The notes beneath the pieces were generated by a model. That model was not told where the DNA came from, ran no database searches, and saw nothing but the letters and a program-made list of their open reading frames with translations. This document shows positions 9,183 to 18,447 of a DNA stretch of 58,544 nucleotides, piece by piece; within the stretch, counting starts at the first letter, position 1, and every line of letters begins with the position of its first letter. The translations under genes and the position numbers were made by a program. This DNA is from DASUXY01 sp035301985 (lineage in GTDB: Bacteria > Bacillota > Bacilli > Bacillales > Amphibacillaceae): the NCBI GenBank assembly GCA_035301985.1, contig DATGTE010000029.1, positions 1 through 58,544 of the forward strand, written 5' to 3'.

Positions 9183-9776
9183 TTATTCCAATCGGTAAAT
9201 CAAAAATTTACCATATTTTCCATGCACTCCAGGTACTCTAATTTTATTTAACAACGTAAAAGGTGTTTTCATTTTCATAAACTTTTTAATCTCAGGTAAT
9301 GGATAGTAAAAAATAAGTTCAATCCGTCGCTTTTCCTGTTTATACGACTGCACAATGTTGTGCACGACTTTTTTGAAAATATGGATAGAAAACGGGTTAA
9401 AGAAGTAAAACGTATTGTCCTCTTTTTGGATCTGGTAATGTTCTGCGAGACCATACTCAATAGAAATAGGAGCACGAATATGCTCTTTTCGATGTCGATA
9501 GCTTAATTTGTTTTCGATGGCTTCAGAAAATGTTTTATCATTCGCTTCAATTCCTCTAACAGGTATGTGAAAATGATGATGAATGTAAAACAACGAGCGC
9601 CCACGTCCACATCCAAAATCAACAACACGATCGGTTTCCTTAAATGCGTAAGATTCAAACAACTTATCTAAAGCTTCGTAAGGTGTCGCCTCGTATCGAT
9701 GATGCTCTGACTCATCTAACTCCCGTATACCTACTGTTTTAATTCCTAGTAATCGATCATATTTTCTCTCACTCAT
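9183..9776 (-). CDS. Class I SAM-dependent methyltransferase-like protein
   Basis: About 197 residues with a Rossmann methyltransferase core: glycine-rich motif I VVDFGCGRGRS near residue 60, the acidic residue ending strand 2 in VRGIEAND, and the motif IV-like stretch NTFYFFNPFSIHIF. The C-terminal half is basic and hydrophobic. I chose the ATG at 9776 (MSERKYDR), preceded by GGGGAT; the reading frame stays open upstream to 9863, but that part lacks family character. The methyl acceptor is unknown. It stands alone, with a promoter at 9993-10021 and its own terminator. Confidence 0.75.
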   Translation of the reverse strand: MSERKYDRLLGIKTVGIRELDESEHHRYEATPYEALDKLFESYAFKETDRVVDFGCGRGRSLFYIHHHFHIPVRGIEANDKTFSEAIENKLSYRHRKEHIRAPISIEYGLAEHYQIQKEDNTFYFFNPFSIHIFKKVVHNIVQSYKQEKRRIELIFYYPLPEIKKFMKMKTPFTLLNKIRVPGVHGKYGKFLIYRLE

Positions 9777-10134
9777 AAATATCCCCAATTCGTCTATATG
9801 ATGTCTTTGCCAACAACCATTCACTACGTAGTGCGATGAACGACAATCAGATCTATAAGACAAATGATTGTTAAAAACTCAATCATTCACCCCGTTTGCT
9901 GAAGCACCACACTCTCATAAATGAATCGTATAAGATCGTTACAAACCATAGTGAATCTTGTCATTCATGGGCAATTTCCTATATTTATCCCTATCATACT
10001 AACAAACTCTTTTTTCGACAAATCGAAAGGAATCATGAAGTGAGATCGTGTTTATGAACGGGTTGCACCTAACATAGATCCCGAAATAAGAAGTGAACGA
10101 TGGAATATGAAAATAGTGTTTCTGCAAGCAGCGA
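9777..10134. other. Intergenic region upstream of the methyltransferase
   Basis: About 358 bases between the APC permease stop and the methyltransferase start. It contains the minus-strand promoter at 9993-10021, implying a leader of over 200 bases. No structure was recognised in the leader. Confidence 0.45.
9993..10021 (-). promoter_or_regulatory. Candidate promoter of the methyltransferase gene
   Basis: TTGTCG (10021-10016) and TATGAT (9998-9993) with a 17-base spacer on the minus strand. Confidence 0.5.
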
Positions 10135-11586
10135 CTAACTGCTTTCTATTTTATTTTCTTTCACATTCTGTCTCATCACTCGATCAATCTCTCGGTGTAA
10201 ATGTTCATCTGCGTGTGCCTTCCCATACGTAGAAATTGACCGTTTATAAAATATAAGGCCGAGTGCAGCCCACACAAAGATGATGATCCATTCATACGGC
10301 CAAACTAATGCTGATGGCATACCTGGCATATACAGTATCGCAACACCAATTGACATGAATACAGCAATCCAACCGATGATTGTCCCCCCAGGAAGGCGGA
10401 AAGGCCGTTCCATCGCTGGATCCTTTTTACGCAGGACGATGAACGATACAGCGACCATTAACCAAGCAACAACTAATCCAAGCCCACCTGCATCAACAAG
10501 CCATACGAGTGCGGGTCGACCAAATAATGGAGCGATCGTAGACAAAACGGCTATTAAAATAATCGCCCGATGCGGCGTATTATATGTCGGATGAAGTTTT
10601 CCTAATGACTTCGGTAGCATTCCAGCCTTCGCTAACGCATAAATAGCACGACTTCCACCAACATAAAAGCCAATCCAACTCGTCAAAATACCCCCAATTC
10701 CTCCAAGCACAAGAATATTCCCCATCATTTGGCTATTTCCAAATGCTTTAGCCATAGCATCAGCTGTAACTAAATTTGATTCCGTCATTTCCGAAGCATC
10801 CAACACACGAGATACGCCATAAATAATTGCTACATACCAAATTACAGCAAGAATTACAGAGAAGATTAATAATTTTCCGATATTTCTTGGTGGCAAATTA
10901 ATTTCTTCGGCTGCTTGCGGAATGATATCAAAACCAACGAACATAAATGGGGTCATAATCACAACGGTTAAAAACCCGGATAGACCATTTTCGAAAAACG
11001 GTTGCATGTTTTGGACATTTCCACCGATGGAACTTCCAGTGATGAGTAAAATTCCAGCTATGATAATTAATAAAGTGAGTATGAATGTAATGGCAGAAGA
11101 AAATTTAATCCCCCGATAATTCACCCAGGCGATTAAAATAGACCCAACAATTCCTACACCTGCCCACGTAATGGTCACATCCCAGCCAGCAATCGTGTAC
11201 AAATATCCTCGGCTGTAGTCCGGAATCAAATATTCAAAGACGGTGGGAAGCGCAACAGCTTCAAATGCGACTACGGAAACATAGCCAAGAATAATAGCCC
11301 ACGTCGTAATAAATGCAGCTACTCTGCCCATTGCCTTAAAACTATAAATTAACTCACCGCCAGCTAAAGGTAAAGCAGAAGCTAATTCCGAATACGTTAA
11401 ACCAACAAGGACGACAAGCAATCCACCGACGATAAAAGCGAGAATCGCCCCAACAGAACCTGCTTCTGATATCCATAATCCTGTCGTTACAACCCATCCC
11501 CAGCCAATCATCGCTCCAAAAGCGAGCGCTAACACATCTCGATTGCCAAGTGTTTTCAAAAATCGTTGTTCCGTTTCATTTTTCAT
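10135..11586 (-). CDS. APC family amino acid permease
   Basis: 483 residues with about twelve membrane segments, the size and topology of the amino acid-polyamine-organocation superfamily. The first helix carries the unwound substrate-binding turn AFGAMIGWGWVV, and helix 6 shows FMFVGFDIIPQAAEEI, a motif of the more divergent APC branch. The cytoplasmic tail is charged. It is flanked by its own intergenic regions with no co-directional partner close by. The exact amino acid substrate cannot be read from the sequence. Confidence 0.88.
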   Translation of the reverse strand: MKNETEQRFLKTLGNRDVLALAFGAMIGWGWVVTTGLWISEAGSVGAILAFIVGGLLVVLVGLTYSELASALPLAGGELIYSFKAMGRVAAFITTWAIILGYVSVVAFEAVALPTVFEYLIPDYSRGYLYTIAGWDVTITWAGVGIVGSILIAWVNYRGIKFSSAITFILTLLIIIAGILLITGSSIGGNVQNMQPFFENGLSGFLTVVIMTPFMFVGFDIIPQAAEEINLPPRNIGKLLIFSVILAVIWYVAIIYGVSRVLDASEMTESNLVTADAMAKAFGNSQMMGNILVLGGIGGILTSWIGFYVGGSRAIYALAKAGMLPKSLGKLHPTYNTPHRAIILIAVLSTIAPLFGRPALVWLVDAGGLGLVVAWLMVAVSFIVLRKKDPAMERPFRLPGGTIIGWIAVFMSIGVAILYMPGMPSALVWPYEWIIIFVWAALGLIFYKRSISTYGKAHADEHLHREIDRVMRQNVKENKIESS

Positions 11587-12004
11587 TCATATCCCTCCAT
11601 TTTATTATTGACTCCTGCTGAATAAATCATTTCTAAATGACTCAACCCTTTACCTTCGTATGTGCTGAAATTCATACACCATCCATACAATGTGTAACTA
11701 TTTTATGTCTCGCTCCCCCAATCCACAACCTTTTATTTTAAAAAAAGAAAACCAGCTTGTTGGTAAGTCGTCTATATAGACAGTACTTATCAAACAACTG
11801 GTTTTCATCCAAGTCACGCTCTTCCTCATCAGAAGAGTCCATTGAATGTCGCAGTAAATGATTCGACAAAATATTGAATTGTTTATAATTTACCAATTAT
11901 GATAATCTGCGTCAATGGTTTTTTAAAAAATCTAAATTTTATTTAGTTAATATTTCCCTTCATGGATTCATCAAAAAGCTTCGTATTCATATATGAAATC
12001 TTAT
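11587..12004. other. Intergenic region between APC permease and hmp
   Basis: 418 bases with no gene. The main content is the long hairpin at 11741-11806. A second short hairpin (CTCTTC/GAAGAG, about 11820-11838) lies between it and hmp. Confidence 0.55.
11741..11806 (-). terminator. Long-stem terminator-like hairpin downstream of hmp
   Basis: Arms 11747-11768 and 11785-11806 (GAAAACCAG facing CTGGTTTTC) pair over about 22 positions with three mismatches, and the loop contains the palindrome TCTATATAGA. On the minus strand the hairpin is followed by seven T residues. It lies 200 bases after hmp and 160 bases before the APC permease, so it separates the two transcripts. Confidence 0.65.
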
Positions 12005-13222
12005 TTACCCTAACGTTCCGCCTGGTCCAAAAAACTCATAATTGATTTGTTCTCTCGCTATACCCAATTCAGTCAATAGATGAAAAACATGCTCCATAAA
12101 TGGAGTAGGCCCTACAAAGTAAACATCGACATCTCGATTCGGTAAAAATGTTTGTAACGTTTCTTTTTCTACATATCCTTCTTGATCAAACCGTTTTTGT
12201 TTTCGGTCCTCATCTGTTGGAGAACTATACACAACATAGGCGTGTACATGTGGGTGTTTTTTTACCATATCCATCACATAGTCTCTCATCGCATGTACTT
12301 GACCGTTGCGAGCCGCCTGAATAAAATACACTTCTCGACTTGGATATTGTTCGATCAGCGTATTGAACATGCTCATCAACGGGGTCAGTCCGACTCCACC
12401 GGCGATTAACAAAACGGGACGCGAACTCGTAACATCTAAATAAAAATCTCCGGCAGGAACGGTTAAAAAAACGTCATCCCCTTCCTCCACATGATAATGC
12501 ATGTAGTTCGAAACAATACCCGCGGGTGTCGCCTCACACTCATCTTCTCGCTTAACAGAAATTCGGTAATAATCTTTACCTGGCGCATCAGACAAACTGT
12601 ATTGCCGAATATGCGTGTATTCTTCTCCTTCAATATGTGCTTTTATACTGATAAATTGACCAGGTTTAAAAGATGCGATGGGTTGATCGTCTTTCGGTCG
12701 CAAATAAAAAGACGTGATGACGTCACTTTCTTTCACCTTTTGATTAACGACAAATGGTCGATAACCCCGCCAGCCACCTTCACGATTTTCGGCTTCCGCA
12801 TACATTTCTTTTTCAACCGTTATGAATACATCGGCAATGACACCATATGCTTCCTCCCAGGCAGCCATCACATCATCTGTGGCCGCCTCTCCCATAACAT
12901 CTCTCATCGCAGCGAGCAAATTTTCACCGACGATTGGATATTGTTCGGGTACAACACCGATACTCCGGTGTTTTTCAGCGACATGTTTTACGACAGGCAT
13001 AATCACCTCTAAATTATTTAAGTTTTTAGCTGCTACATACACCGCATCCGCCAGTGCTTGTTGTTGTCGTCCTATTTTTTGGTGCGTATGATTAAAAATG
13101 TTTAGTAACTCAGGATGTTTTGAAAACATCCGCTTATAAAACCGCTTCGCTACTTCTTTTCGATGTTTTTCCAATAAAGGTACGGTTGATTGTACGAGAT
13201 CGATCGTTTGTTGTGATAACAT
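12005..13222 (-). CDS. hmp: Flavohemoprotein, nitric oxide dioxygenase
   Basis: 405 residues, standard flavohemoglobin length. Residues 1-140 are the globin domain (proximal region VVKHVAEKHRSIGV), 150-260 the FAD-binding domain (RQYSLSDAPG) and 265-405 the NAD-binding domain (GGVGLTPLMSM, FVGPTPFM). It converts nitric oxide and O2 to nitrate using NAD(P)H in the cytoplasm. Monocistronic; AGGAGG lies just before the start and a perfect dyad (13238-13256) lies between it and the likely promoter, so repressor control is plausible. Confidence 0.95.
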   Translation of the reverse strand: MLSQQTIDLVQSTVPLLEKHRKEVAKRFYKRMFSKHPELLNIFNHTHQKIGRQQQALADAVYVAAKNLNNLEVIMPVVKHVAEKHRSIGVVPEQYPIVGENLLAAMRDVMGEAATDDVMAAWEEAYGVIADVFITVEKEMYAEAENREGGWRGYRPFVVNQKVKESDVITSFYLRPKDDQPIASFKPGQFISIKAHIEGEEYTHIRQYSLSDAPGKDYYRISVKREDECEATPAGIVSNYMHYHVEEGDDVFLTVPAGDFYLDVTSSRPVLLIAGGVGLTPLMSMFNTLIEQYPSREVYFIQAARNGQVHAMRDYVMDMVKKHPHVHAYVVYSSPTDEDRKQKRFDQEGYVEKETLQTFLPNRDVDVYFVGPTPFMEHVFHLLTELGIAREQINYEFFGPGGTLG

Positions 13223-13237
13223 AATATCCTCCTAAAC

Positions 13238-13256
13238 AATTGGAAATCATCCAATT
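13238..13256. promoter_or_regulatory. Inverted repeat upstream of hmp
   Basis: Perfect seven-base arms AATTGGA and TCCAATT with a five-base spacer, ending 16 bases before the hmp start codon. This is a typical operator position. It does not resemble the NsrR consensus as I know it. Confidence 0.45.
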
Positions 13257-13374
13257 TCTACACTTCAATATCGTGTGTACCCTTTTCTATTCTTTTGTAC
13301 GTTATCTTGTCCTAATCTCTTTATCACATACATCAACCGATTGCACACATTTGTTAGCGTGCCGAAAAATCAAA

Positions 13375-14724
13375 TTAAAATCCATGCGATTTTAGTTCGC
13401 GTTGCATGACTCCTTTACGAGCAAAAAGAATGAGCACAAGCGCAACGATCCCTTCAGATACAGGCATAGCTAACCAAATTCCGTTCACTCCCCACCAGAT
13501 CGGTAAAATGTACAAACAAATGAGCAATAAAATAAACCCCCGAAAAACAGTGATCCCAATTGATGGTCGTACATATCCGATGGACTGGTAGTAAGTCATA
13601 TAAATAAAATTAATCCCCATAAACAAATATCCTAAGAAAAACAATTTAATTCCCGTTACAGCTAGAGCACCGATTGCATCCGATGATACTCCGAAAATGG
13701 ACACTAAAAAATCGGCCCCAAAATAACCCATACTGATAAAGATTAAACCGAGAATAAACGCTGATACCTCAGCTATTTTTACGGTATCTTTTATCATATC
13801 ATGTTTTTTAGCCCCATAATAAAAGCTAATCATCGGTTGAATGGATGAGCCGATACCGATAAATGCTAAAAACATGAACGTATGCAAATAATTAATGACG
13901 GAAAAAGCAGCCAATCCCTTCGTGCCAACATAATGTCCCATCGCGATATTATAACCGATGACGAATACACCCATGCCCGCCTCTGATAAAAAACTAGGGA
14001 AACCAATCGAACTAATGGACTTAAAATCTTGTTTTTTCCATTTAAATGGTACAAACATGAGTCCCGATCCCTTTTTAAAAAAATGCGTCATCAAAATGAT
14101 TAACCCGATAATCGTTGCAATTGTCGTTGCTAATGCGGCCCCTGTCACTTCTAATTCCCAAATAAAAATCATCCAATAGTTCAAGATTACATTCAAGATA
14201 GCGGTCACAATCAAACCAACCATTGCTAATGTCGGATTCCCATCATTCCGTACAAATATACTTAAGCATGTTTCCCAAGCAATAAATAACGAAAAAATAA
14301 ACAGTATTTTTATATAATCGACCACGTAGGGTAACGTTTCTTCATTCGCTCCAAAAAACAGAGCCAGTGACTCCATATTAAAGTAACCGATGACACTCAT
14401 ACCAAATGTAATGAATGTTACAAGTACCGTTGAAATAGTGAAGAGTTGTTTAGCTCGTTCTGTATTTCCTTCCCCCATCGCCATGGAATACAATGTTCCC
14501 CCACCGATTCCAATGAGTAATGCGATTGAAATGATAATCGAAAAGACTGGTACTGCAATATTTACACTCGCTAGTGCTACCGAACCAATGCCATTTCCTA
14601 CAAAAATGCCGTCAATCACAATATTAATCGACATTAACATCATCCCAAGTAATGTCGGAATTAAATACTGAAAAAAGCTTTTAGCTGCCGATTGCGTCCC
14701 AAGTTTCTCCTTTAAAGTCCCCAC
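13375..14724 (-). CDS. MATE family efflux transporter
   Basis: About 449 residues with twelve predicted membrane segments in two similar halves; the first carries INIVIDGIFVGNGIGSVALA, typical of MATE (NorM/DinF-like) exporters, which expel cationic drugs or metabolites using Na+ or H+ gradients. The reading frame opens at ATG 14751, but AAGGATGG sits at the right distance before GTG 14724, giving the start MGTLKEKLG, which I prefer. No neighbour suggests the substrate. Confidence 0.87.
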   Translation of the reverse strand: MGTLKEKLGTQSAAKSFFQYLIPTLLGMMLMSINIVIDGIFVGNGIGSVALASVNIAVPVFSIIISIALLIGIGGGTLYSMAMGEGNTERAKQLFTISTVLVTFITFGMSVIGYFNMESLALFFGANEETLPYVVDYIKILFIFSLFIAWETCLSIFVRNDGNPTLAMVGLIVTAILNVILNYWMIFIWELEVTGAALATTIATIIGLIILMTHFFKKGSGLMFVPFKWKKQDFKSISSIGFPSFLSEAGMGVFVIGYNIAMGHYVGTKGLAAFSVINYLHTFMFLAFIGIGSSIQPMISFYYGAKKHDMIKDTVKIAEVSAFILGLIFISMGYFGADFLVSIFGVSSDAIGALAVTGIKLFFLGYLFMGINFIYMTYYQSIGYVRPSIGITVFRGFILLLICLYILPIWWGVNGIWLAMPVSEGIVALVLILFARKGVMQRELKSHGF

Positions 14725-15061
14725 AATGCACCCATCCTTATCATGAAACATTCTTACTTATCTATTTTAAAAGTTTCCATTGGTAAAGTCTATATCAGGA
14801 TGCTAAAATCATATGGAGCGTACTTCTTTCAATTCCCACACTCATCCAAATCGATGATGCTTTTCGATAGAAAAACAAAACAATCCCCTAAAAATAATCG
14901 CACACATAAAAGTTGCATCGACCCCGATTTTTCCCATTCTTACCTAGCACCACTACTTCAAATTTATAAAATAATCCGTGCGAATTCGTAGTGAATCAAA
15001 CCACTGAAACCTAATAGATGATGAAAACACTCTCTATTTATTTTATTAAATATTTTTTGTT
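14725..15061. other. Intergenic region between MATE and CoA-transferase genes
   Basis: 337 AT-rich bases. I see no convincing terminator, gene or repeat; an 82-codon plus-strand frame at 14743 lacks any ribosome site. Confidence 0.45.
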
Positions 15062-16195
15062 TTACAACAACTCTTTATTTTTTAGCAACGTATCCGTATG
15101 TTCACCAAGCTTAGGCGCAGGGGTTCGAATTCGACCAGGTGTTTCCGAAAGCTTGATGGGGATTCCGATTTGTCTCATATTTTTCCACGGGCCAGCAGCG
15201 AACCGTTGAATCATCTCACGAGCAAGAACTTGTGGATTTTTAACCATTTCATCGATTGTAAGAACAGGCGAAACACATGCTTCTACATCAGAAAAAATTT
15301 CCATCCATTCAGATAACGTTTTTCGCGAGATGATCATTTGAATCTCATATTTCAAGCGATACTGTTCGTGAAGTGGAGCTTCTAATAATGGAATGAAATC
15401 CTTTCGATCAATGCTTTCACAAAATAATTTCCAAAACTTAGGCTCAAGCGCCCCAACAGACAGATAGCGTTCATCTTTCGTTTCATAAATTGCATAACAA
15501 GCTCTGCCACCATCTAACATTTGCTGCCCTCGCTGTGGTACTTCTCCTGCCAATAAATAATTGGGGAGGACCGTCTGTAACCAAGAAATTACACCATCCA
15601 ACATCGAAATATCAACGAGTTGTCCACGGCCCGTTTCTTGTCGATTAAATAAGGCGAGTAAAATACCTATCGTAGCCGGAAGTGCACCTCCCCCAATATC
15701 AGCGATTGTCGTCGCAGGAATAATCGGCTCCCCATCGCTTTCACCCATTAGATCAAGTAAACCTGCATAGCTAATAAAGTTGAGATCATGTCCAGGGAGG
15801 TTGGCATAAGGACCTGTTTGGCCATATCCCGTAATGGCACAGTAAATTAAACGCGGATTGATTTTTTGTAATGTTTCGTAATCGAGGCCAAGTCGCTTCA
15901 TCACTCCTGGCCGAAAAGATTCGATGACGACATCGGCCTGTCGAACGAACTGTAAAAATGATTCTTTTCCCTCATCCGATTTTAAATCTAAGGAGACACT
16001 CTTTTTATTGCGGTTTAATGAGTGAAACATTGCACCGTCTGCATCTACTTTGGGCTCAAAATCCCGCAAATAATCTCCAATTTTAGGCTCTTCTATTTTA
16101 ATGACTTCTGCTCCAAAGTCTGCCAACATCATCGTACAGTATGGTCCGGGCAATAGACGTGTTAGGTCAAGTACACGAACAGATTGTAACGGCAT
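15062..16195 (-). CDS. Family III CoA-transferase (CaiB/BaiF type)
   Basis: 377 residues, normal for CaiB/BaiF enzymes, which move CoA between carboxylic acids. The N-terminus VRVLDLTRLLPGPYCTMMLA and the NRNKKSVSLDLK segment are family hallmarks, and the catalytic aspartate lies in PGHDLNF near residue 140. The donor and acceptor acids cannot be deduced. An AGGAGGATG site precedes the start, and a perfect 9-base dyad (16235-16257) lies 40 bases upstream, suggesting dedicated repression. Single gene. Confidence 0.88.
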   Translation of the reverse strand: MPLQSVRVLDLTRLLPGPYCTMMLADFGAEVIKIEEPKIGDYLRDFEPKVDADGAMFHSLNRNKKSVSLDLKSDEGKESFLQFVRQADVVIESFRPGVMKRLGLDYETLQKINPRLIYCAITGYGQTGPYANLPGHDLNFISYAGLLDLMGESDGEPIIPATTIADIGGGALPATIGILLALFNRQETGRGQLVDISMLDGVISWLQTVLPNYLLAGEVPQRGQQMLDGGRACYAIYETKDERYLSVGALEPKFWKLFCESIDRKDFIPLLEAPLHEQYRLKYEIQMIISRKTLSEWMEIFSDVEACVSPVLTIDEMVKNPQVLAREMIQRFAAGPWKNMRQIGIPIKLSETPGRIRTPAPKLGEHTDTLLKNKELL

Positions 16196-16234
16196 GTCTC
16201 ATCCTCCTGTTAAAATTCTTTGTGTATCAATTAT

Positions 16235-16257
16235 ATGGAATATACGGAATATTCCAT
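16235..16257. promoter_or_regulatory. Perfect 9-base dyad upstream of the CoA-transferase
   Basis: Arms ATGGAATAT and ATATTCCAT are separated by five bases, 40 bases upstream of the minus-strand CoA-transferase start and 92 bases from the plus-strand thioredoxin promoter. The layout is that of a TetR- or MarR-type operator. The regulator is not in the window as far as I can tell. Confidence 0.5.
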
Positions 16258-16348
16258 CGTAGATCTATGCATCGATTTTATGGATGACGGTTCGAATTGT
16301 CAAATTTTTGGGTATTTTCCCTCGGATAAAACAAATGTTAACCTACTA

Positions 16349-16377
16349 TTTACATTCCTTTACAGGTTGAGTACACT
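16349..16377 (+). promoter_or_regulatory. Promoter of the thioredoxin-like gene
   Basis: TTTACA and TACACT separated by 17 bases, 33 bases before the GTG start. Confidence 0.55.
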
Positions 16378-16409
16378 GCTAATAGAAGAATGAAAGGGGC
16401 GGGATCAAA

Positions 16410-16964
16410 GTGAACTTAAATGAGTGGTATGAACGCGGTATTCCTTCTGATAAATATATCGCGTCATTAGCTTATCATAAAGATAATTTTTTACATGTGT
16501 ACCATCATTTCACACCATATGGTAGTGATGATTTTTTTGAAGCGGTCAAAGAGAAACGTTTACGTGTCATTGTTATATCGGAAATTTGGTGCGGTCATTG
16601 TATGTTGAACATCCCTATTTTGCTTCGCTTGGCCGAAAAAACGAATATGAACATTCGCTTTATTGCTCGTGATGAAAACATAGAGCTAATGGACAAATAT
16701 TTGACAAATGGAAAACGCATTATACCCATTTTTATATTTATCGACGAAAACGGGAAAGAAGTTGCTACTTGGGGGCCAGTTGCTGAGTCTACGAAGCAAC
16801 ATGTTGCTCAATACCAACAACAATTACCACCAAAAGACGCACCAGATTACGAAGAGAAGTTTAAACAATTTATTAAACAAGTGACGAAAGCTTTTCGCGA
16901 AGAGACCGACATATGGAACGGCACATATGAAAGCATGAAACAAACAATCGAACAAATCAAATAG
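16410..16964 (+). CDS. Thioredoxin-like protein with CGHC active site
   Basis: 184 residues. A thioredoxin fold core spans about residues 45-125 with the redox motif WCGHC (near residue 60) in the context EIWCGHCMLNIPILLRL, and the cis-proline region is replaced by IIPIFIFID. The C-terminal 60 residues are helical and charged. There is no signal peptide, so it acts in the cytoplasm. CGHC is the PDI-like sequence rather than the CGPC of thioredoxin. The start is GTG, following AAAGGGGC. Single gene; the partner is unknown. Confidence 0.75.
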   Translation: MNLNEWYERGIPSDKYIASLAYHKDNFLHVYHHFTPYGSDDFFEAVKEKRLRVIVISEIWCGHCMLNIPILLRLAEKTNMNIRFIARDENIELMDKYLTNGKRIIPIFIFIDENGKEVATWGPVAESTKQHVAQYQQQLPPKDAPDYEEKFKQFIKQVTKAFREETDIWNGTYESMKQTIEQIK

Positions 16965-16988
16965 ATAGAATATGTTCATAGGAGAACG

Positions 16989-17026
16989 GGCTTTCTGAAT
17001 CTTTTATGTCTCTGTTTCAGAAAGCC
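16989..17026 (+). terminator. Hairpin after the thioredoxin-like gene
   Basis: Perfect 11-base arms (GGCTTTCTGAA and TTCAGAAAGCC) around a 16-base loop, 25 bases after the stop codon. There is no T tract, so it may be a weak terminator or a 3'-end stabiliser. Confidence 0.45.
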
Positions 17027-17125
17027 TGTCGACTGTTCGATGTGGATTGTGACGTGGTCAGTTCTCAACTACGGTGACGAATAATGGCTGTTCATGAAAA
17101 TTTTTTCAAAACTTTTCATATTCTC

Positions 17126-17155
17126 TTTACAACCCTGTCTTAAAAAGAGTATATT
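17126..17155 (+). promoter_or_regulatory. Promoter of the carbonic anhydrase gene
   Basis: TTTACA and TATATT with an 18-base spacer, about 50 bases before the start. Confidence 0.5.
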
Positions 17156-17203
17156 TGTTAGTAAACGAATAGACTACTTCGTCAATAAAAGGGAGAAATG
17201 ACT

Positions 17204-17764
17204 ATGCATTTAGATGAAATGCTCGAATATAATAAAAGATTTGTAGAGCAAAAAGACTATGAAACATACTCGACGGATAGTATGCCAAACAAAAGAATGA
17301 TCGTGTTTACATGTATGGAATCACGACTCGTCGAGCTCTTACCAAAAGCTTTAAATATTCAAAATGGCGATGTAAAAATGATTAAAAATGCGGGCACGAT
17401 TATTCGTAAGCCTTTTGATAGTATTATGAAAAGTATTTTAGTCGCTGTTTATGAGTTTCAAGCCGAAGACGTTACCGTAATCGGGCATTACGATTGTGGA
17501 ATGTCACATATCAATCCTGAAAAATTGGTGCAAAAAATGAACCAAAAAGGAATAGCGGAAGAAACCATTCAAACTCTTGAATACGCTGGAATCGATCTTT
17601 GTCATGAGTTCAGTGGTTTCAATACGATTGAAGAGTCGGTCATGCAAAGTGTAGAGATCATCCGCAACCATCCTCTGTTGCCATCCCACGTTCATGTTCA
17701 TGGGTTGATCATTGACCCGGGAACAGGTAAAGTTGATGTCATTTCTCGAGGTGATCAAGCCTAG
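17204..17764 (+). CDS. Beta-class carbonic anhydrase family protein
   Basis: 186 residues, similar in size and layout to the short B. subtilis YtiB-type beta-carbonic anhydrases (CO2 plus water to bicarbonate; zinc enzyme, cytoplasm). Zinc ligands are visible as Cys in TCMESR and as His and Cys in GHYDCG. The usual CxDxR motif reads C-M-E-S-R, so the conserved aspartate of the Asp-Arg pair is glutamate here. ATG 17204 is preferred because GGGAG lies eight bases upstream; ATG 17198 is too close to it. A strong terminator follows. Confidence 0.85.
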   Translation: MHLDEMLEYNKRFVEQKDYETYSTDSMPNKRMIVFTCMESRLVELLPKALNIQNGDVKMIKNAGTIIRKPFDSIMKSILVAVYEFQAEDVTVIGHYDCGMSHINPEKLVQKMNQKGIAEETIQTLEYAGIDLCHEFSGFNTIEESVMQSVEIIRNHPLLPSHVHVHGLIIDPGTGKVDVISRGDQA

Positions 17765-17826
17765 TCATCTTATGATACTATCGTTACATATACAGTGTAA
17801 AGATATCGTCGTATCGACTAACTTTC

Positions 17827-17871
17827 ACCGTTACTGTTCATTGATTATCGATGAATAGTAACGGTTTTTAT
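17827..17871 (+). terminator. Terminator of the carbonic anhydrase gene
   Basis: Perfect 15-base arms (17827-17841 and 17851-17865) followed by TTTTATGTTTTTTT. Confidence 0.88.
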
Positions 17872-18447
17872 GTTTTTTTATATGCTGTCTATGGTTCGCG
17901 GAAAATTTAACTAAGCATTTGGGGATCTAACGAAAAAACGCTATCCGAAACAAACCTACCTCGCAATTGAAAAATCTCCCTTGATTAAATTTACCCGACA
18001 GATACCGTCTTTATCCACCGTACGATGTATTCTATGTAGACCAATTGTGAAGTCGATGATCAATAATTGATCATGCCGTTTCATACACCCAAACTATAAA
18101 ACATGTATTTCATAGCTTTAATATGTGATGAATACTCATTCACACCATTCATTTCAGAAAAAACGACTCCTTTTTCTTGAAATACATCATCAACACGTTC
18201 CATAGGAGTGAAAATAATTACCATTTTAATACATTTACTCTATTAAATGTTTAATAATGCGTTTTTTTCCCCATCATCACCTCTAATTTAGACAATATCG
18301 TAGTTATTTGCAGAAAATTACCTCTATAATACCTCAGCTTATGACCTATCCATAATAAAACGTCTACATCACTTCTGAGCACTTTTGATTTTCGCATACG
18401 CTACCTTTATTATTTATATATGCTCAAAACACAGGAGGTGAACTGCA
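17872..18447. other. Upstream region of the ectoine operon
   Basis: About 575 AT-rich bases with no gene. The only feature recognised is the promoter at 18385-18413 and the AGGAGGTGA ribosome site at 18433-18441. The remainder may carry osmotic-control sites, but none was identified. Confidence 0.5.
18385..18413 (+). promoter_or_regulatory. Promoter of ectABC
   Basis: TTGATT (18385-18390) and TATTAT (18408-18413) with a 17-base spacer, 20 bases before the ectA ribosome site. It looks like sigma-A; no sigma-B motif was seen. Confidence 0.6.

Noticed and set aside
18178..18300. Possible small gene before ectA (GGAGTGAAAATAATT)
   Set aside because: A ribosome-like site is present but no frame of useful length follows.
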